A DNA stretch of 64,000 bases from Acidicapsa acidisoli (GTDB lineage Bacteria > Acidobacteriota > Terriglobia > Terriglobales > Acidobacteriaceae). A program made the translations under genes and the position numbers. Within the stretch, counting starts at the first letter, position 1; each line of letters opens with the position of its first letter. The stretch covers positions 62,001 to 126,000 of the forward strand of contig NZ_JAGSYI010000002.1 of the NCBI RefSeq assembly GCF_025685625.1, in the 5' to 3' direction. The notes under the pieces are model-generated. The model was given only the letters and a program-made list of their open reading frames with translations. It was not told the DNA's origin and made no database searches. Shown here in pieces: positions 62,270-64,000 of the stretch.

Positions 62270-62766
62270 TGCGACGATTTTACTTCTGCCGGTTGCGTCT
62301 GTGCTTGCAGGAGAAATCAAGGTCATGTCGTGGCCTGCTCCCGCAGTCACCTTGTGCCCAATACTCCAAAACCTTTTACAGACGATGGTGTCCCCCGGCG
62401 CGTCTCACAAAAGGTAAGTTTTGGGACGATCTGCGGAGTTGCTTAAAACGAGGGCTTGCGGGTCCCGAAAGTCTATCCCCAAAAGCAGATTCCCTTCGGG
62501 AATGACAGATAGAAAGGCAAGAGCAAAAGCAGATCCTTCGCTTTGCTCAGGATGACAAATCATTCGGTGCGGGCTTTTGTGGTGCCCCATCCTTTCCGCA
62601 AAGGCGGCGGAAAGGATGGGGCACTTAGCTTCGGTTCGCTCAGAGATAACAGTCTGATTTATTGCGGGACCTAAAGGTCATATGAGGAAGCCGGAGGTGC
62701 GTGGTATCTCCGGCTGAGTTATTTCTTGCTTTTGCGCCTGAAGGGCGCGGCTGCCTTGATGGCAAA
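62270..62766. other. Intergenic region with the right-hand direct repeat
   Basis: The 497-base gap between pdxS and the DUF1566 gene contains the second composite repeat (62529-62624) and nothing I can call a gene. Confidence 0.5.
62529..62624. repeat. Direct repeat, right copy (family B + C)
   Basis: Family B word at 62529-62559, the shared GGTGCGGGCTTTTGTGGT, then a perfect 18-bp hairpin GTGCCCCATCCTTTCCGC-aaaggcg-GCGGAAAGGATGGGGCAC (62582-62624). It may also serve as the pdxS terminator, 143 bases past its stop. Confidence 0.85.
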
Positions 62767-63720
62767 TCACCAGCCGCGGGTTTGGAGGAGGTGTTGCTCT
62801 TCTATGGCTGCTGCGGCAAGGCCCTTCATGGTGCCGGTGACTTGTTCGCTTACTTCTGCGAGGATTTTGGGGTCGTTGAAGTGGGTGGTGGCGATTACGA
62901 TGGCTTTGGCGCGGGAGACGGCTTCTTCGCGCTCCTTCTGGTTGTGCTCTACGTCCAGAGGGGTGGCGCGTTCTTTCATGAAGATTCCGCTGCCTACGAA
63001 TACCGTTTCTGCGCCTAGCTGCATCATCAGGGCTGCATCGGCGGGGGTAGCGATGCCGCCGGCAGAGAAATTCGGGACGGGGAGCTTGCCGTTCTTGGCG
63101 ACCATGCGGATCAGTTCGTAGGGCGCGCCGTGCTCTTTGGCGAGATTGTAGAGCTCTTCTTCACGGGCGACGGTGAGCTGGCGGAGTTCGCGGGTGATCT
63201 GGCGCATGTGCTGGACGGCGTGGACTACGTCGCCGGTGCCTGCTTCGCCCTTGGTGCGGATCATGGCTGCGCCTTCGGCGATGCGACGCAGGGCTTCGCC
63301 GAGGTTGCGCGCTCCGCAGACGAAGGGGATGGTGAAGGCGTGCTTGTCGATGTGATGAGCTTCGTCGGCGGGGGTGAGGACTTCGCTCTCGTCGATGAAG
63401 TCGACGCCGATGGCTTCGAGGATCTGGGCTTCGGCGAAGTGACCGATGCGGGCCTTGGCCATGACCGGGATAGAGACGACGGCTTTGATCTCTTTAATGA
63501 GCTTCGGATTGGCCATGCGGGCTACGCCGCCCTCGGCGCGGATCATGGCGGGAACGCGTTCCAGGGCCATGACGGCGACTGCGCCGGATTCTTCGGCGAT
63601 GCGGGCCTGCTCGACGTTCATGACGTCCATGATGACGCCGCCCTTGAGCATCTCGGCCAAACCTACCTTGAGACGCAGGCTGGTGCTTGTAAGGCTTCCA
63701 TTATGATTCGCTTCTGCCAT
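62767..63720 (-). CDS. pdxS: Pyridoxal 5'-phosphate synthase subunit PdxS, 317 aa
   Basis: Makes PLP from ribose 5-phosphate, glyceraldehyde 3-phosphate and ammonia from Pdx[61 protein letters not shown] (catalytic Lys), [20 protein letters not shown] and [20 protein letters not shown] are near-invariant PdxS segments. Length and motifs are normal. Minus strand; start codon ATG at 63720. Confidence 0.97.
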   Translation of the reverse strand: MAEANHNGSLTSTSLRLKVGLAEMLKGGVIMDVMNVEQARIAEESGAVAVMALERVPAMIRAEGGVARMANPKLIKEIKAVVSIPVMAKARIGHFAEAQILEAIGVDFIDESEVLTPADEAHHIDKHAFTIPFVCGARNLGEALRRIAEGAAMIRTKGEAGTGDVVHAVQHMRQITRELRQLTVAREEELYNLAKEHGAPYELIRMVAKNGKLPVPNFSAGGIATPADAALMMQLGAETVFVGSGIFMKERATPLDVEHNQKEREEAVSRAKAIVIATTHFNDPKILAEVSEQVTGTMKGLAAAAIEEQHLLQTRGW

Positions 63721-64000
63721 TAAACTACCTCGCTTCCTTCAAAAACCTCGGCAGCCCCGGCTCGTTTTGGGCCGGATGCCGACAATTCTCATCTTTAGTC
63801 TTCAACTATCAAGTGTAGCAGCGATGTGGATGCGACGTTTGCTTTGCCGGGTTGTGGTTTTGGTGGAGCGAATGCAAGGCTTGTCTGACAAGATTCGCAG
63901 GAAAAGGATCAAGCCGAATTTGCAGCATTCGGGAAGGATTTTTTTGCGAGCTTTGCTGGCGGGTGGGTTAGAGCTACATTACTGATTCTAAGCAAGTAAA
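63721..64000. other. Upstream region of pdxS, no supported gene
   Basis: It should contain the pdxS promoter on the minus strand. A 72-codon plus-strand frame (63767-63985) is Arg/Leu-rich without family features and is not called. Confidence 0.4.

Noticed and set aside
63767-63985. Plus-strand frame of 72 codons at the right edge
   Set aside because: No homology pattern or ribosome binding site; more likely the pdxS upstream region.

Overview
The window looks like chromosomal DNA of a Gram-negative, GC-rich soil bacterium, most likely an acidobacterium of the Terriglobia/Acidobacteriaceae type. This is an inference from gene content: lipid A genes (lpxD and an LpxL-like acyltransferase), an OmpA-type protein, an exopolysaccharide cluster, an ECF42 sigma factor with YCII proteins, a 14-kb complex I operon, and intergenic repeats of the kind familiar from that phylum. 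No rRNA, tRNA, CRISPR array, phage or intact insertion sequence was seen. The only transposase trace is a C-terminal IS1-type remnant near 3.5 kb.

Layout. 1-2.6 kb: the 5' part of uvrA on the minus strand, running off the left edge. 2.8-4 kb: an unknown protein, the IS1 remnant and a small membrane protein. 4-8.3 kb: four YCII (DGPF) proteins, one exported protein and an ECF42 sigma factor whose start codon lies in the loop of a strong hairpin. 8.7-12.4 kb: a membrane-anchored protein, an OmpA-family protein and two paralogous small proteins with a shared Cys/His pattern. 13-18.2 kb: metY-metX and two secreted proteins. 18.3-24 kb: a beta-carbonic-anhydrase-like protein, a site-2-type protease, an HU protein, dcd, a LuxR-type regulator, a candidate structured RNA and a SYLF protein. 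24.2-29.2 kb: an LpxL-like acyltransferase, lpxD, a P-loop protein, a Tat-exported cupin and an EAL-PAS-PAS protein.

29.3-41.9 kb is an exopolysaccharide region: a nucleotide-sugar dehydrogenase, an epimerase, an 846-residue fusion of a Wzz-type inner-membrane protein with a Wza-type outer-membrane export protein, an O-antigen ligase/polymerase-like protein, a MurJ/Wzx-like flippase, a DUF2334 deacetylase and three glycosyltransferases. Together they could make, flip, polymerise and export an acidic amino-sugar polymer. The initiating glycosyltransferase is not in the window.

57.1-42.0 kb (minus strand) is the complex I operon in the order nuoA, C, D, two unknown proteins, E, F, hicA, hicB, G, H, J, K, L, M, N. 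nuoB and nuoI are absent. 57.5-63.7 kb: an unknown small protein, a heme-copper oxidase subunit III, pdxT, a DedA-rhodanese fusion, an exported alpha/beta hydrolase, a DUF1566 lipid- or surface-type secreted protein flanked by direct repeats, and pdxS. Three families of dispersed intergenic repeats, mostly hairpin-forming, are spread through the window.
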